64,000 nucleotides of DNA, from positions 201,946 to 265,945 of the forward strand of contig CAKUZW010000003.1 of assembly GCA_934718135.1 (NCBI GenBank), given 5' to 3'. This DNA comes from an uncultured Candidatus Melainabacteria bacterium. Its GTDB lineage: Bacteria; Cyanobacteriota; Vampirovibrionia; Gastranaerophilales; Gastranaerophilaceae. Below, piece after piece: positions 1 to 6,916 of this stretch; positions within the stretch are counted from its first letter, which is position 1; every line of letters starts with the position of its first letter. Below the pieces are notes generated by a model. The model worked only from the letters and a program-made list of their open reading frames with translations. It ran no database searches and was not told the origin of the DNA. A program made the translations under genes and the position numbers.

Positions 1-1148
1 AATTTTTCAAAAGTTTTTTTATTGTAATTTTTTGCTAAAAATTTAACTTTAGCTCCGCAAATCAAACTTCCCAATGTATTAGCTGACGTATTCCATGCCG
101 AATATCCACAGAAATACTTATCTTTAATTTCGTTTTTTAAAAACGCATCCACAAATCCATTATCTGAACCATTAGCAAATCTTACATCTGCTATCATATA
201 TGGCTTTTGCGGAACTTGGAAAGACGAATTAAAATGCTCGGTATCAATTTTCATAACAATTTCACCTTGATTTTTTTTGAAATTGTTTATATATAAAATT
301 ATATCAGCTTCAACTGGTGTTTTGACTGATTTACAGCCACACAAATCAATTTGTCCCAAAACAGATTTTTCGATTGAAATATCTTCATAATTTGAAATCA
401 AATCTTTTTCTTCCGGTGCTAAAAATTCAGGGTAAATTTTTATTTCCCCTTGAATTGCACGAGCTAAAAGGCTCAACGGAATTTCGTCTGCTCCTGTTTT
501 GGTAAAAGCCCCCATTTTTTCTAGAAATTGAGCTTCCTGAACATTAAAACCAAATTCTGCACAATCATCTTTTGAAAAAACTAAGGTGTCAAAAACGCCT
601 TGTTTTTGCCATTGATAGTAAATTTTATTTATTTCAAAATTTCTACGTCTAGTTTCGATATAATCATCTAAAACATCACTTGGGATATTATGGATTTTGC
701 ATCCGCCACGACCAAATTTGTGCGTATTAAAAGAGTATTCAAAAATCTTTTTGCCCCAATCTGACCAATATTCTTTTTCTTCTTCATTAATATTATTGTT
801 TGAAATCCTCATTATGCTTGAAAAAGCATAAACTTTACAACTTTTATCCTCTAAAATTTCTCTCAATATATCAATTCGTTTTCTAATTTGTTCAAAAGTT
901 TCAGGACATCTTCTGGACGGAATTAAGCCTCCATAAGCTAATGTGTCCAAAGACAAAACAATTGCATCCAACTTGGGCAACTCCATCAACCATTGAAACA
1001 AACCTTCAATATCCGCACTATGTTTCAAATCTCCTAACAAATTTCTGTTAGGGATAAAAAATTCAATAGATTTGTCAATTCCCGCAATCAATTTTGGCAA
1101 AGAATAACAAACCGGACGATTATCTATTGGTACGAACGCAATTTTCAT
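1..1148 (-). CDS. DUF4127 family protein (3' end outside window)
   Basis: Read on the minus strand from an ATG at 1146-1148, the frame is open to the window edge for about 382 codons. It starts MKIAFVPIDNRPVCYSLP, the hallmark N-terminus of the DUF4127 family (an I/V-P-L/I-D-x-R-P motif right after the start). Further on it contains LDTLAYGGLIPSR and an internal SIMRISN stretch, also family-like. No biochemical role is established for DUF4127. The gene is divergent from ubiE, with only 44 bases between start codons. There is no Shine-Dalgarno sequence before the ATG, but a -10-like TACAAT ends 6 nt upstream of it, so the mRNA may be leaderless. The family call is from memory of the motif, not a search. 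Confidence 0.75.
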   Translation of the reverse strand, partial: MKIAFVPIDNRPVCYSLPKLIAGIDKSIEFFIPNRNLLGDLKHSADIEGLFQWLMELPKLDAIVLSLDTLAYGGLIPSRRCPETFEQIRKRIDILREILEDKSCKVYAFSSIMRISNNNINEEEKEYWSDWGKKIFEYSFNTHKFGRGGCKIHNIPSDVLDDYIETRRRNFEINKIYYQWQKQGVFDTLVFSKDDCAEFGFNVQEAQFLEKMGAFTKTGADEIPLSLLARAIQGEIKIYPEFLAPEEKDLISNYEDISIEKSVLGQIDLCGCKSVKTPVEADIILYINNFKKNQGEIVMKIDTEHFNSSFQVPQKPYMIADVRFANGSDNGFVDAFLKNEIKDKYFCGYSAWNTSANTLGSLICGAKVKFLAKNYNKKTFEK

Positions 1149-1154
1149 AATATA

Positions 1155-1183
1155 ATTGTAATTAAAAAGTAGATTTAAGTAAA
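1155..1183 (-). promoter_or_regulatory. Putative promoter of the DUF4127 gene (leaderless)
   Basis: On the minus strand, TTTACT (1178-1183), a 17-nt spacer and TACAAT (1155-1160) form a sigma-70-like promoter. Only 6 nt separate the -10 from the ATG, so the predicted start of transcription falls at or next to the start codon. Confidence 0.4.
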
Positions 1184-1192
1184 TGGAAAAAT

Positions 1193-1861
1193 ATGAACAC
1201 GAATAAAAACCCTGAAAAAATAAAAAATATGTTTGACGAAATCTCATCATATTACGACACAATGAATAATGTAATTTCTTTTGGAATGCATTATTTAATC
1301 AAATATTTTGCAATAAAGGAACTCAATATTGAACCTCGTACAATGATTTTGGATTTGTGTTGCGGAACAGGAGATTTCACAAAAATTATTTCTAAATTTT
1401 ACCCAAGAGCAAGGGTTATTGGGTTTGATATTTCTGAAAAAATGTTAAAGATTGCCAAACAAAAAAATCCGATAGGGGTATTTATGCAAGGGGATTGTAC
1501 TGCATTACCATTTGAAGACGGTGAGTTTGACTATATTACAATGGGTTTTGGATTGCGAAATATTCAAAACAGAGAAAAGGCAATTGCTGAAATTTATAGA
1601 ACATTAAAAAAAGGCGGAAAATTTCTTCAACTTGATTTTGGGGAACACAATTTTTTTAGCAAAATTTTTGATATTCTCGTGCCGTTTGAAGTCAAAATGT
1701 TGAAAAAAAATCCACAAAATTACAAATATCTGCTTGAGTCGAAAAATGAATTTCCTGAACCGGATAAACTAATTCAAGAATTCGAAAGTCATGGTTTTAA
1801 ATATGTAAAAAAGTGCAGTTTTTTATTCGGCACAATCTCCGCTCAAATTATGCGAAAATAG
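1193..1861 (+). CDS. ubiE: Demethylmenaquinone / ubiquinone C-methyltransferase family
   Basis: A 222-residue class I SAM-dependent methyltransferase of the UbiE/MenG family, which methylates the quinone ring in the last steps of menaquinone (or ubiquinone) synthesis. The N-terminus has the family signature FDEISSYYDTMNNVISFG (about residues 14-31). The SAM-binding loop LDLCCGTGDF lies near 53-62, followed by FDISEKML and GDCTALPFEDGEFD. The post-IV motif FGLRNIQNREKA is also family-specific. Length is slightly below the usual 230-250. In an anaerobe this predicts menaquinone, which would suit the FixC-type quinone-linked flavoprotein encoded at 11147-12445. It stands alone and is divergent from the DUF4127 gene. 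Confidence 0.93.
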   Translation: MNTNKNPEKIKNMFDEISSYYDTMNNVISFGMHYLIKYFAIKELNIEPRTMILDLCCGTGDFTKIISKFYPRARVIGFDISEKMLKIAKQKNPIGVFMQGDCTALPFEDGEFDYITMGFGLRNIQNREKAIAEIYRTLKKGGKFLQLDFGEHNFFSKIFDILVPFEVKMLKKNPQNYKYLLESKNEFPEPDKLIQEFESHGFKYVKKCSFLFGTISAQIMRK

Positions 1862-1915
1862 GCTTTTCATCACCACTGGTGGACACTTTAAAACCCCTAT
1901 AGCTTTAATCAAACA

Positions 1916-1945
1916 AAAGCAGCCACTTTATAAAGTGGCTGCTTT
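1916..1945 (-). terminator. Perfect hairpin terminator after hpf
   Basis: A 30-bp perfect palindrome (AAAGCAGCCACTTTA and its complement). On the minus strand it is followed by TTTTGTTTG, suiting termination of hpf. It may also stop ubiE from the other side. Confidence 0.7.
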
Positions 1946-1967
1946 CCAAATTTTATTTAACCAAAAA

Positions 1968-2348
1968 CTAGTCTTCCATTGCTTTAATATCAGCAACTTC
2001 TTCTTCATCTTTTTCTTCTTGAACATCTGTACGGATAGAAGTTTTGTCTGAAGAGATGTTTTTGTCTTTCAATTTAGTAATTTGTCTAGCTAATTTGTCT
2101 GCTAACAAATCAATACTTGCATACATTGATTCTGCAGCTTCTTCACAACGGATGCTGCCTGTATTTGTTTTACAACTAACTTCTGCAATATGTTTACCTT
2201 CTGCAGCAGGATTTTTAATTACAGACAAAACAACGTCAATTGCTTGAATTTGGTCGTAACGAGTAGCTATTTTACCGATTTTTTCTTTAACGTAAGCTTT
2301 AATTGCTTCTGTAATTTCAATGTTTCTTCCGTTTACGTATATGTGCAT
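1968..2348 (-). CDS. hpf: Ribosome hibernation promoting factor, short form
   Basis: A 126-residue HPF/RaiA-family (sigma-54 modulation) protein that binds the 30S decoding region and inactivates ribosomes in stationary phase or stress. The start MHIYVNGRNIEITEAIKAYV and the central HIAEV plus DLLADKLARQITKLKDK segments match the N-terminal beta-alpha-beta domain. Residues after about 98 form an acidic, low-complexity tail. The C-terminal dimerisation domain of long HPF (about 180-200 residues) is absent, so this is a short form that would need a partner for 100S ribosomes. The start ATG at 2348 is preceded by TTGGAGGTTTTAG, a strong ribosome-binding site. Confidence 0.9.
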   Translation of the reverse strand: MHIYVNGRNIEITEAIKAYVKEKIGKIATRYDQIQAIDVVLSVIKNPAAEGKHIAEVSCKTNTGSIRCEEAAESMYASIDLLADKLARQITKLKDKNISSDKTSIRTDVQEEKDEEEVADIKAMED

Positions 2349-2420
2349 CTAAAACCTCCAATTTTCTATACTGCTTTGTCAGTATAACACAATTTATTTA
2401 AATTTTAAAGGGTAAAATGA

Positions 2421-2642
2421 TTATTCGTCAGCCAAAAATTGAGGTAATTCAACATCCGGAGTTCCAATAACTCTAACCAATTCAAGAACTGAAGCTTTCA
2501 TTTGGCACTTTTGCGATGAACCACTGAAAAAATCTCTATAAAAACAACCTTCGCAATTGCAGCCTCTTTTGTAGCATTCAAGAGCCGTAGTTGTCCATCT
2601 TCTTACTGCAACTGCTCTTCCCATATCCCTACTTCTAAACAA
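2421..2642 (-). CDS. Small cysteine-rich protein of unknown function
   Basis: A 73-residue protein with a possible TTG start (2640-2642) preceded by GTGGAG about ten bases upstream. An ATG at codon 7 is the alternative. Five cysteines cluster in the middle: CYKRGCNCEGCFY (about residues 23-35) and CQMK (about 47). The spacing could hold a metal or an Fe-S cluster, but this is not proven. The flanks (RRWTTTALE and SVLELVRVIGTPDVELP) look helical and conserved rather than random. I do not recognise the family. It lies downstream of a 360-base gap and reads toward hpf, with 72 bases between them. Confidence 0.6.
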   Translation of the reverse strand: MFRSRDMGRAVAVRRWTTTALECYKRGCNCEGCFYRDFFSGSSQKCQMKASVLELVRVIGTPDVELPQFLADE

Positions 2643-2970
2643 TTTATAAAATCTCCACTTATCTGATTAACTAATAAAACTATATCTTAAAAAATATAAG
2701 TCTATATCTCCCCTAAAGCCGTCATATCAATAACTTACGACTTTATACTTTTATTATAAAAAATAAGAGCTTTTTTTCAAGGCTAGAACATGCTGTTATG
2801 AAGTTTTGTAACAGTAGCCTAAAATGCAAATATATCAATGATTTTGGAAACTTGGTATCGCTAAAACCATGGTATATCATGTTCTTTAGAATTTTGACCC
2901 ATGCAAAACCATGATATGACATGCATTTACATGGTTTTTATTCTCATTAAGATTTGTAAATAATTTTAAA
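2643..2970. other. Intergenic region with CATG-containing palindromes
   Basis: No gene is seen. Two related motifs occur about 40 bases apart: AAACCATGGTATATCATG near 2865 and AAACCATGATATGACATG near 2908. The second is followed by CATGGTTTTT, which can pair with its AAAACCATG to form a hairpin. The rest is AT-rich and may hold the promoter of the Cys-rich protein gene. Confidence 0.4.
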
Positions 2971-3004
2971 TATTCCACAGTTGGGCATGCCCAACTGTGG
3001 AATA
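2971..3004 (-). terminator. 34-bp perfect palindrome, terminator of the first HTH gene
   Basis: TATTCCACAGTTGGGC pairs with its exact complement around a central AT. It starts 6 bases beyond the stop codon of the minus-strand HTH gene and is followed on that strand by a T-rich stretch. Confidence 0.75.
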
Positions 3005-3009
3005 AAAGA

Positions 3010-3237
3010 CTAAAACGTAATATGTTCATCAATTAATTCAGACAAATTAATTTCAAAGATTTTTGACAGATTTCGAAGATAGAGCAAAGTCGGATTTGTC
3101 AAGCCTCGTTCAACCTTGCTGTAATAACTTTTATCAATATTTAATTTGTTGGCGATATCATCTTGGGATAATTTTTTAATACTTCTCAAAATTTTTAATT
3201 TTATCCCTAACCGTTGTAAATATTCTTCATCAGTCAT
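3010..3237 (-). CDS. XRE-family HTH regulator (pilin locus 1)
   Basis: A 75-residue single-domain DNA-binding protein. The helix-turn-helix runs from about residue 10 to 66, with LSQDDIANKLNIDKSYYSKVERG as the two recognition helices (split here: LSQDDIANKLNI, then DKSYYSKVERG). This is the lambda-repressor/Xre fold. There is no effector domain, and the other three HTH genes in the window carry a C-terminal helix of about 35 residues that this one lacks. It is divergent from the first pilin-like gene (3420-4526), with 182 bases between them that hold two direct repeats AATAGYTTATA spaced 21 bp apart, possible operator half-sites. A role controlling the pilin gene is inference from position. 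Confidence 0.9.
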   Translation of the reverse strand: MTDEEYLQRLGIKLKILRSIKKLSQDDIANKLNIDKSYYSKVERGLTNPTLLYLRNLSKIFEINLSELIDEHITF

Positions 3238-3272
3238 CTTTTCATTTTATGAAGTTGACTTATCTAAAACAA

Positions 3273-3304
3273 TAGCTTATATTAATTAAATAATAGTTTA
3301 TAAA
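3273..3304. promoter_or_regulatory. Candidate operator, two AATAGYTTATA direct repeats
   Basis: AATAGCTTATA (3273-3283) and AATAGTTTATA (3294-3304) differ in one base and start 21 bp apart, which is two helical turns. They sit between the HTH gene and the divergent pilin gene. A related AATAGTTTATG occurs at 6262 in locus 2. AT-rich DNA makes chance similarity possible. Confidence 0.35.
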
Positions 3305-3358
3305 CCATTAAGCAAATATTAAAAACTATTTTGCATAGGGTTTATAGATGGCTTTTAA

Positions 3359-3880
3359 GGCAGAAGGAAAAAGGGAATAGGGGAATAAGTTCATTACGTA
3401 ATAAAAGAAAGGAATAAGTATGAAGAAAATTTTTAAGGGAATAAGGGAAAAGGAACAAGGAAATAAGTTCGTTACAAAAGATATTATACATGTCATTACG
3501 AGGAACAATATTGAACAAGAAGGACAAAAATCTATACGAAGTGACGTAGTAATCCCTAACAAATTAGGAAATGGTGAGACTTGTCAGGGATTGCGACACT
3601 GGAGACTGTTGTCTAACTTGAAAAATAACTTTTCAAAACTCGTTCGCAATGACATGGGGCGTCATCCTGAGGGCGATAGCCCGAAGGATCTAAGTACAAA
3701 TACGAACCTTAAAATCTCACCTGAATTTGTAAGTGATAAAAATAGGCTGGATTGCTTCGCATTCGCTCGCAATGACGAAAAAACTGTAACGAACTTATTC
3801 CCTTATTTCCCTATTTCCTTGTCCCTTAATAAAAAGTTAAGGAGATTCCGGATCAAGTCCGGAATGACATTTATTAAACA
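3359..3880. repeat. Mosaic dispersed repeat, translated as leader of pilin 1
   Basis: A composite of modules that recur across the window. It has a left arm (3434-3475, ending GGAAATAAGTTCGTTAC) and a right arm (3785-3829, starting GTAACGAACTTATTCCC), which are inverted relative to each other. Between them come a GTCATTACGAGGA module, a module that starts GTCAGGGATTGCGACACTGG and ends TTCGCAATGAC (inverted ends), a GTCATCCTGAGGGC module and a GGCTGGATTGCTTCGC module. It ends with GATTCCGGATCAAGTCCGGA. The whole element is open in frame with the pilin gene that follows. Confidence 0.8.
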
Positions 3881-4526
3881 ACCGGCATTTACATTAGCAG
3901 AGGTATTAATCACCCTTGGAATCATCGGAGTGGTTGCGGCGATGACTATTCCTGGTTTGATAACGAAATACCATAGACATGTTGTGGAAACAAAATTGGT
4001 TAAGTTTGACTCAATAATAAATCAGGCAGTGAGGATGTCGATTGCAGAAAATGATGATTTAGTGTTCACTCCTCCCGAAGACGGTGTTGATAAAGCAAAG
4101 TATTTGAAAGATTGGTTTGATGAAAATCTTATGAAATATATAAAGGGAGATTATGATGGGGGAGTGATTCGTAATAGATACTATAAAATTATTTTTCATG
4201 ACGGTACGGGGTTTGTTGCTTATATTCCTGACGCTGGTTCAAATATTTACTTCTTTTATTGTTTGGAAGCGAAGGATAAATCTTGTAAGCCGGAAAGTTT
4301 TGACGGGAAAAATACTTTTTTATATACGTATGAACCTAGTCAAAAGGCTGTTTTCCCCGGAAGTTATTATGTCACGGATGTGAATAAATTGAAGTATGGA
4401 TTTGGGCAAGATAAGAGTTATGCAGGTGGTTGTTATCAAACAAACAGAACTGATCGTCATATGTGCACCCAATTAATTAAACAAAACGGTTGGAAAATTC
4501 CTGACGATTATCCTTGGATTAAATAA
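3420..4526 (+). CDS. Pilin-like (type II/IV pseudopilin) protein 1 with repeat-derived leader
   Basis: From an ATG at 3420 with AAAGGAATAAGT upstream the frame runs 368 codons. Residues 157-175 (FTLAEVLITLGIIGVVAAM) form the class III signal helix of type IV pilins and pseudopilins, with Glu at +5. Prepilin peptidase would cut after Ala156. A soluble domain follows, with four cysteines near the end and the tail QNGWKIPDDYPWIK shared with pilins 2 and 3. The first 156 residues are translated repeat DNA, far longer than usual leaders. A second possible start is ATG 3864, giving the short leader MTFIKQPA, but it has no clear ribosome-binding site. The product is expected in the inner membrane, then in a pilus or secretion fibre. 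No assembly genes are nearby. Confidence 0.8.
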   Translation: MKKIFKGIREKEQGNKFVTKDIIHVITRNNIEQEGQKSIRSDVVIPNKLGNGETCQGLRHWRLLSNLKNNFSKLVRNDMGRHPEGDSPKDLSTNTNLKISPEFVSDKNRLDCFAFARNDEKTVTNLFPYFPISLSLNKKLRRFRIKSGMTFIKQPAFTLAEVLITLGIIGVVAAMTIPGLITKYHRHVVETKLVKFDSIINQAVRMSIAENDDLVFTPPEDGVDKAKYLKDWFDENLMKYIKGDYDGGVIRNRYYKIIFHDGTGFVAYIPDAGSNIYFFYCLEAKDKSCKPESFDGKNTFLYTYEPSQKAVFPGSYYVTDVNKLKYGFGQDKSYAGGCYQTNRTDRHMCTQLIKQNGWKIPDDYPWIK

Positions 4527-4532
4527 TATATT

Positions 4533-4564
4533 GAGATGCGGCGGCAATTTTGCCGCCGCATCTC
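4533..4564 (+). terminator. Rho-independent terminator of pilin 1
   Basis: A 15-bp perfect GC-rich stem (GAGATGCGGCGGCAA and its complement) with a 2-nt loop, 6 bases after the stop codon, followed by TCTTGTT. Confidence 0.8.
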
Positions 4565-4570
4565 TCTTGT

Positions 4571-4836
4571 TATCGGCAACTTTAATCAGGTCATGCAGGT
4601 CTGATTTGTAGCCGTTCTGCATCCTGCTGCTTTGTTTGCATGTCCGCTATAATCGCGAAAGAAATTCAGCACTATGGATACAAAATTTTTGAGGGTCTAA
4701 TGTATATTTCTAATATATTATTTTTCATTTAATTTAACATTACCTGTTTGGTTAATTTTTCTCAAATAAAACTTGTCCTTTTGCTCAATGGATTTTTTAT
4801 TTTTTAATAAAAATAATTTAGAAAAAGGAGAAATAT
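4571..4836. other. Intergenic region, nothing identified
   Basis: No open frame, tRNA or repeat is evident. The first 120 bases are less AT-rich than the rest and could be a relic of a lost gene. The last 40 bases hold the leader and the AAAAAGGAG ribosome-binding site of the dehydrogenase. Confidence 0.4.
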
Positions 4837-5859
4837 ATGGCGTGTAAAATGCTATTTTTTGACTATCGCGAATCTGAGAAACAATTTTTTAAGGACCATA
4901 ATTTAGATTATTTTGATATTGAATTTTTTAGTCAACCATTGAATGAAGAAACTGTGAATTTATTATCGGAAGATGATTTGAACGAGGTTATGGTTATTAG
5001 TATTTTTACAACTTCGTATATTAATAAAAATGTTTTAGACAAATTTAGAAATTTGCGAATAATTTCAACCCGTTCAACAGGTTTTAGTCATATCGAAATG
5101 ACTCCATGTATTGAAAAAAATATTGCACTAATAAACGTTGAGGGTTATGCTTGCAGGTCAGTTGCTCAATTTACTTTTACAATAATATTGATGCTTGTTA
5201 GACATTTGCTTCCGGCAATAGAATCGGTAAGACGTGGAGTTTGTGTTTTGTCTAGTTTCACAGGACAAGATCCGAATTCATTGATTTTGGGTGTTGTTGG
5301 TACAGGGTCTATCGGTTGTGCAGTGTGCGAAATTGCTTCAAGTTTGGGAATGAAAATACTTGCTTATGATTCTTCTCCTAAAAAAGAATTGGTGAAAAAA
5401 TATAAGGTTGAATATGTTGATTTTAATGAATTGCTCTCTAAATCTGATGTTATAACCTTGCATATGCCATATTGTAAAGATAATCATCACCTGATTTCAG
5501 AAAAAGAGTTAAAAAAAATGAAAGATGGGGCATATTTTGTAAATACTTCACGGGGAGAACTTGTGAATTTGAATGATTTACTTAAATATGTAAAAAATGG
5601 ACATATTAAAGGGGTTGGACTCGATGTTGTAACTTGTCTTGACTCATTTTGTCTTGAAGAAGTTAAAATTAATAAGAAACAAATTTTGCAGTGCCTTGAA
5701 GAATCAAGGGTTGTGCAAGAATTAAATAAACAGCCAAATGTAATTATTACTCCACATATTGCTTATGATACGCAAGAATCTATTGATTTTGTGTTGGACC
5801 AGACGTTTGTTGGGATAAAAGATTTTATGTATGGAGGAACAAAATACAGAGTTTTTTAG
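4837..5859 (+). CDS. D-2-hydroxyacid dehydrogenase (D-lactate dehydrogenase-like)
   Basis: A 340-residue NAD-dependent 2-hydroxyacid dehydrogenase, probably reducing pyruvate or a related 2-oxoacid at the end of fermentation. The Rossmann motif is GVVGTGSIGCAV. The catalytic Arg lies in NTSRGELV (Arg239) and the catalytic His in TPHIAY (His307). ISTRSTGFSHIEM and NVEGYACRSVAQFT match the substrate domain of the LdhA/VanH branch. The family's usual DVYE-x-E segment reads DVVTCLD, so the acidic partner of the catalytic His seems replaced, which is unusual and might alter activity. The ATG is well placed after AAAAAGGAGAAATAT. The stop overlaps by 4 nt the stop of the convergent HTH gene. Confidence 0.88.
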   Translation: MACKMLFFDYRESEKQFFKDHNLDYFDIEFFSQPLNEETVNLLSEDDLNEVMVISIFTTSYINKNVLDKFRNLRIISTRSTGFSHIEMTPCIEKNIALINVEGYACRSVAQFTFTIILMLVRHLLPAIESVRRGVCVLSSFTGQDPNSLILGVVGTGSIGCAVCEIASSLGMKILAYDSSPKKELVKKYKVEYVDFNELLSKSDVITLHMPYCKDNHHLISEKELKKMKDGAYFVNTSRGELVNLNDLLKYVKNGHIKGVGLDVVTCLDSFCLEEVKINKKQILQCLEESRVVQELNKQPNVIITPHIAYDTQESIDFVLDQTFVGIKDFMYGGTKYRVF

Positions 5860-6176
5860 AACTCGTATTGCATTGATTTGTAAATTCTGTAGATAAATTT
5901 TAGAAATTTTTTATCAGATTTAATTTTGTGAATAATTTCATTTTCCATTTCGACATCATTTGTTGGTTCAAAATAGTAAAATTCGTAAGGTTGAACTTTT
6001 AGCACTTCACCTAATTTTTGCAATGTATCAGGCGAAGGAGAAAATTTGCCTGTTTCTATATAACTTAGACTTTGTGGTTCAATTCCAATCAATTCGGCAA
6101 GTTGTTCTTGCGTGAACTTTTTATTTTTCCGAATTGCTTTTATCCTTTGCCCCAAAAGTATCTTTATATCTTTCAT
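5856..6176 (-). CDS. XRE-family HTH regulator (pilin locus 2)
   Basis: A 106-residue protein with an N-terminal Xre HTH (about residues 8-64; TQEQLAELIGIEPQSLSYIE) and a C-terminal helical segment (about 72-106, rich in Lys, Phe and Tyr). Its layout matches the HTH proteins at 19018 and 58841, so the three form one family. The start is ATG 6176 with AAAGGTTAGGATT upstream. It is divergent from pilin 2, although 740 bases of repeat DNA now separate them. The 3' end overlaps the dehydrogenase stop by 4 nt, so the two genes are convergent with no terminator between them. Control of the pilin gene is inferred from the four-fold pairing. Confidence 0.9.
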   Translation of the reverse strand: MKDIKILLGQRIKAIRKNKKFTQEQLAELIGIEPQSLSYIETGKFSPSPDTLQKLGEVLKVQPYEFYYFEPTNDVEMENEIIHKIKSDKKFLKFIYRIYKSMQYEF

Positions 6177-6261
6177 AATCCTAACCTTTTTCTAAATTAT
6201 TACTAATTTAGGACGATTAAAAAATAAATAATATATTTAAATATATTGATTAATTCAAACA

Positions 6262-6293
6262 AATAGTTTATGATTAATAAATAAATTGTTTAA
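6262..6293. promoter_or_regulatory. Candidate operator repeats of locus 2
   Basis: AATAGTTTATG (6262-6272) and AATTGTTTAA (6284-6293) lie 22 bp apart upstream of the HTH gene and resemble the AATAGYTTATA pair of locus 1. Weak evidence in AT-rich DNA. Confidence 0.25.
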
Positions 6294-6339
6294 ATTTTTG
6301 AGGAATATAAATGTTTTGGATTAAGAAAAATGTTTATTT

Positions 6340-6760
6340 TAAGGGAAAAGGAAAATAAGTTCATTACGTCATAAAAGAAAGGAATAAGTATGAAAGATAA
6401 AAATAAATGAATCACACTAATGTCATTCTGAAAGCTTAGAAAATTTGTAAGGAAGTATGAGCACTAAATTTTCTTGCTATTCAGAAGCTATCAATGTTGA
6501 TTTATTACAAATCAAATGGATAGACTCTGAATCAAGTTCAAGGTGACACCTCAATAGTCGTCATTCTGAGGCTTTAGCCGAAGGATCTACAAACACTAAA
6601 CCATGTCATTACGAGAACGAACCGAGCAGAGTGCGGAGCTGTCTGCCAAAACGATAGGCTGTCCGCAGGACATATTTGGCAGACACGGAGTCACGTTTAT
6701 GGCGAGGTGAAGTGTCAGACAGAAACACAACGTGACGTAGTAATCCATAACAAATTATGC
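6340..6760. repeat. Mosaic dispersed repeat with a dead copy of a pilin leader start
   Basis: A left-arm fragment (GGGAAAAGGAAAATAAGTTC) is followed at about 6378-6413 by AGAAAGGAATAAGTATGAAAG and a frame MKDKNK then stop, a decayed version of the pilin 2 start MKDNNK. Next come a GTCATTCTGAAAGCTTAG module (about 6430-6546), a GTCATTCTGAGGCTTTAGC module and a roughly 145-bp GTCATTACGAGAACGAACC module (6605-6750). The last holds the hairpin GTCTGCCAAA/TTTGGCAGAC and recurs at 12706-12851 and 53429-53574. Confidence 0.8.
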
Positions 6761-6780
6761 AAATAGACAAATTCTTTTGT

Positions 6781-6821
6781 TCACTTTTTCTTTTTTGTTT
6801 CGAAGAAAAAAGAAAAAGTGG
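6781..6821. repeat. Inverted repeat in front of pilin 2
   Basis: CACTTTTTCTTTTTT and AAAAAAGAAAAAGTG flank GTTTCGAAG and can form a 14-15 bp stem. The DNA that follows (AAAAAGAAAAACACGA, then AAATGGCTCGA) recurs near 53618-53650, so it belongs to another dispersed module. Confidence 0.6.
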
Positions 6822-6916
6822 AACCGAAAAAGAAAAACACGACTGATTAAATGGCTCGAGTTATCAGGGGCAAAGCCCCCGAACCCCTATTTAGAACAAA
6901 AAGAAAGGATGTAAAA

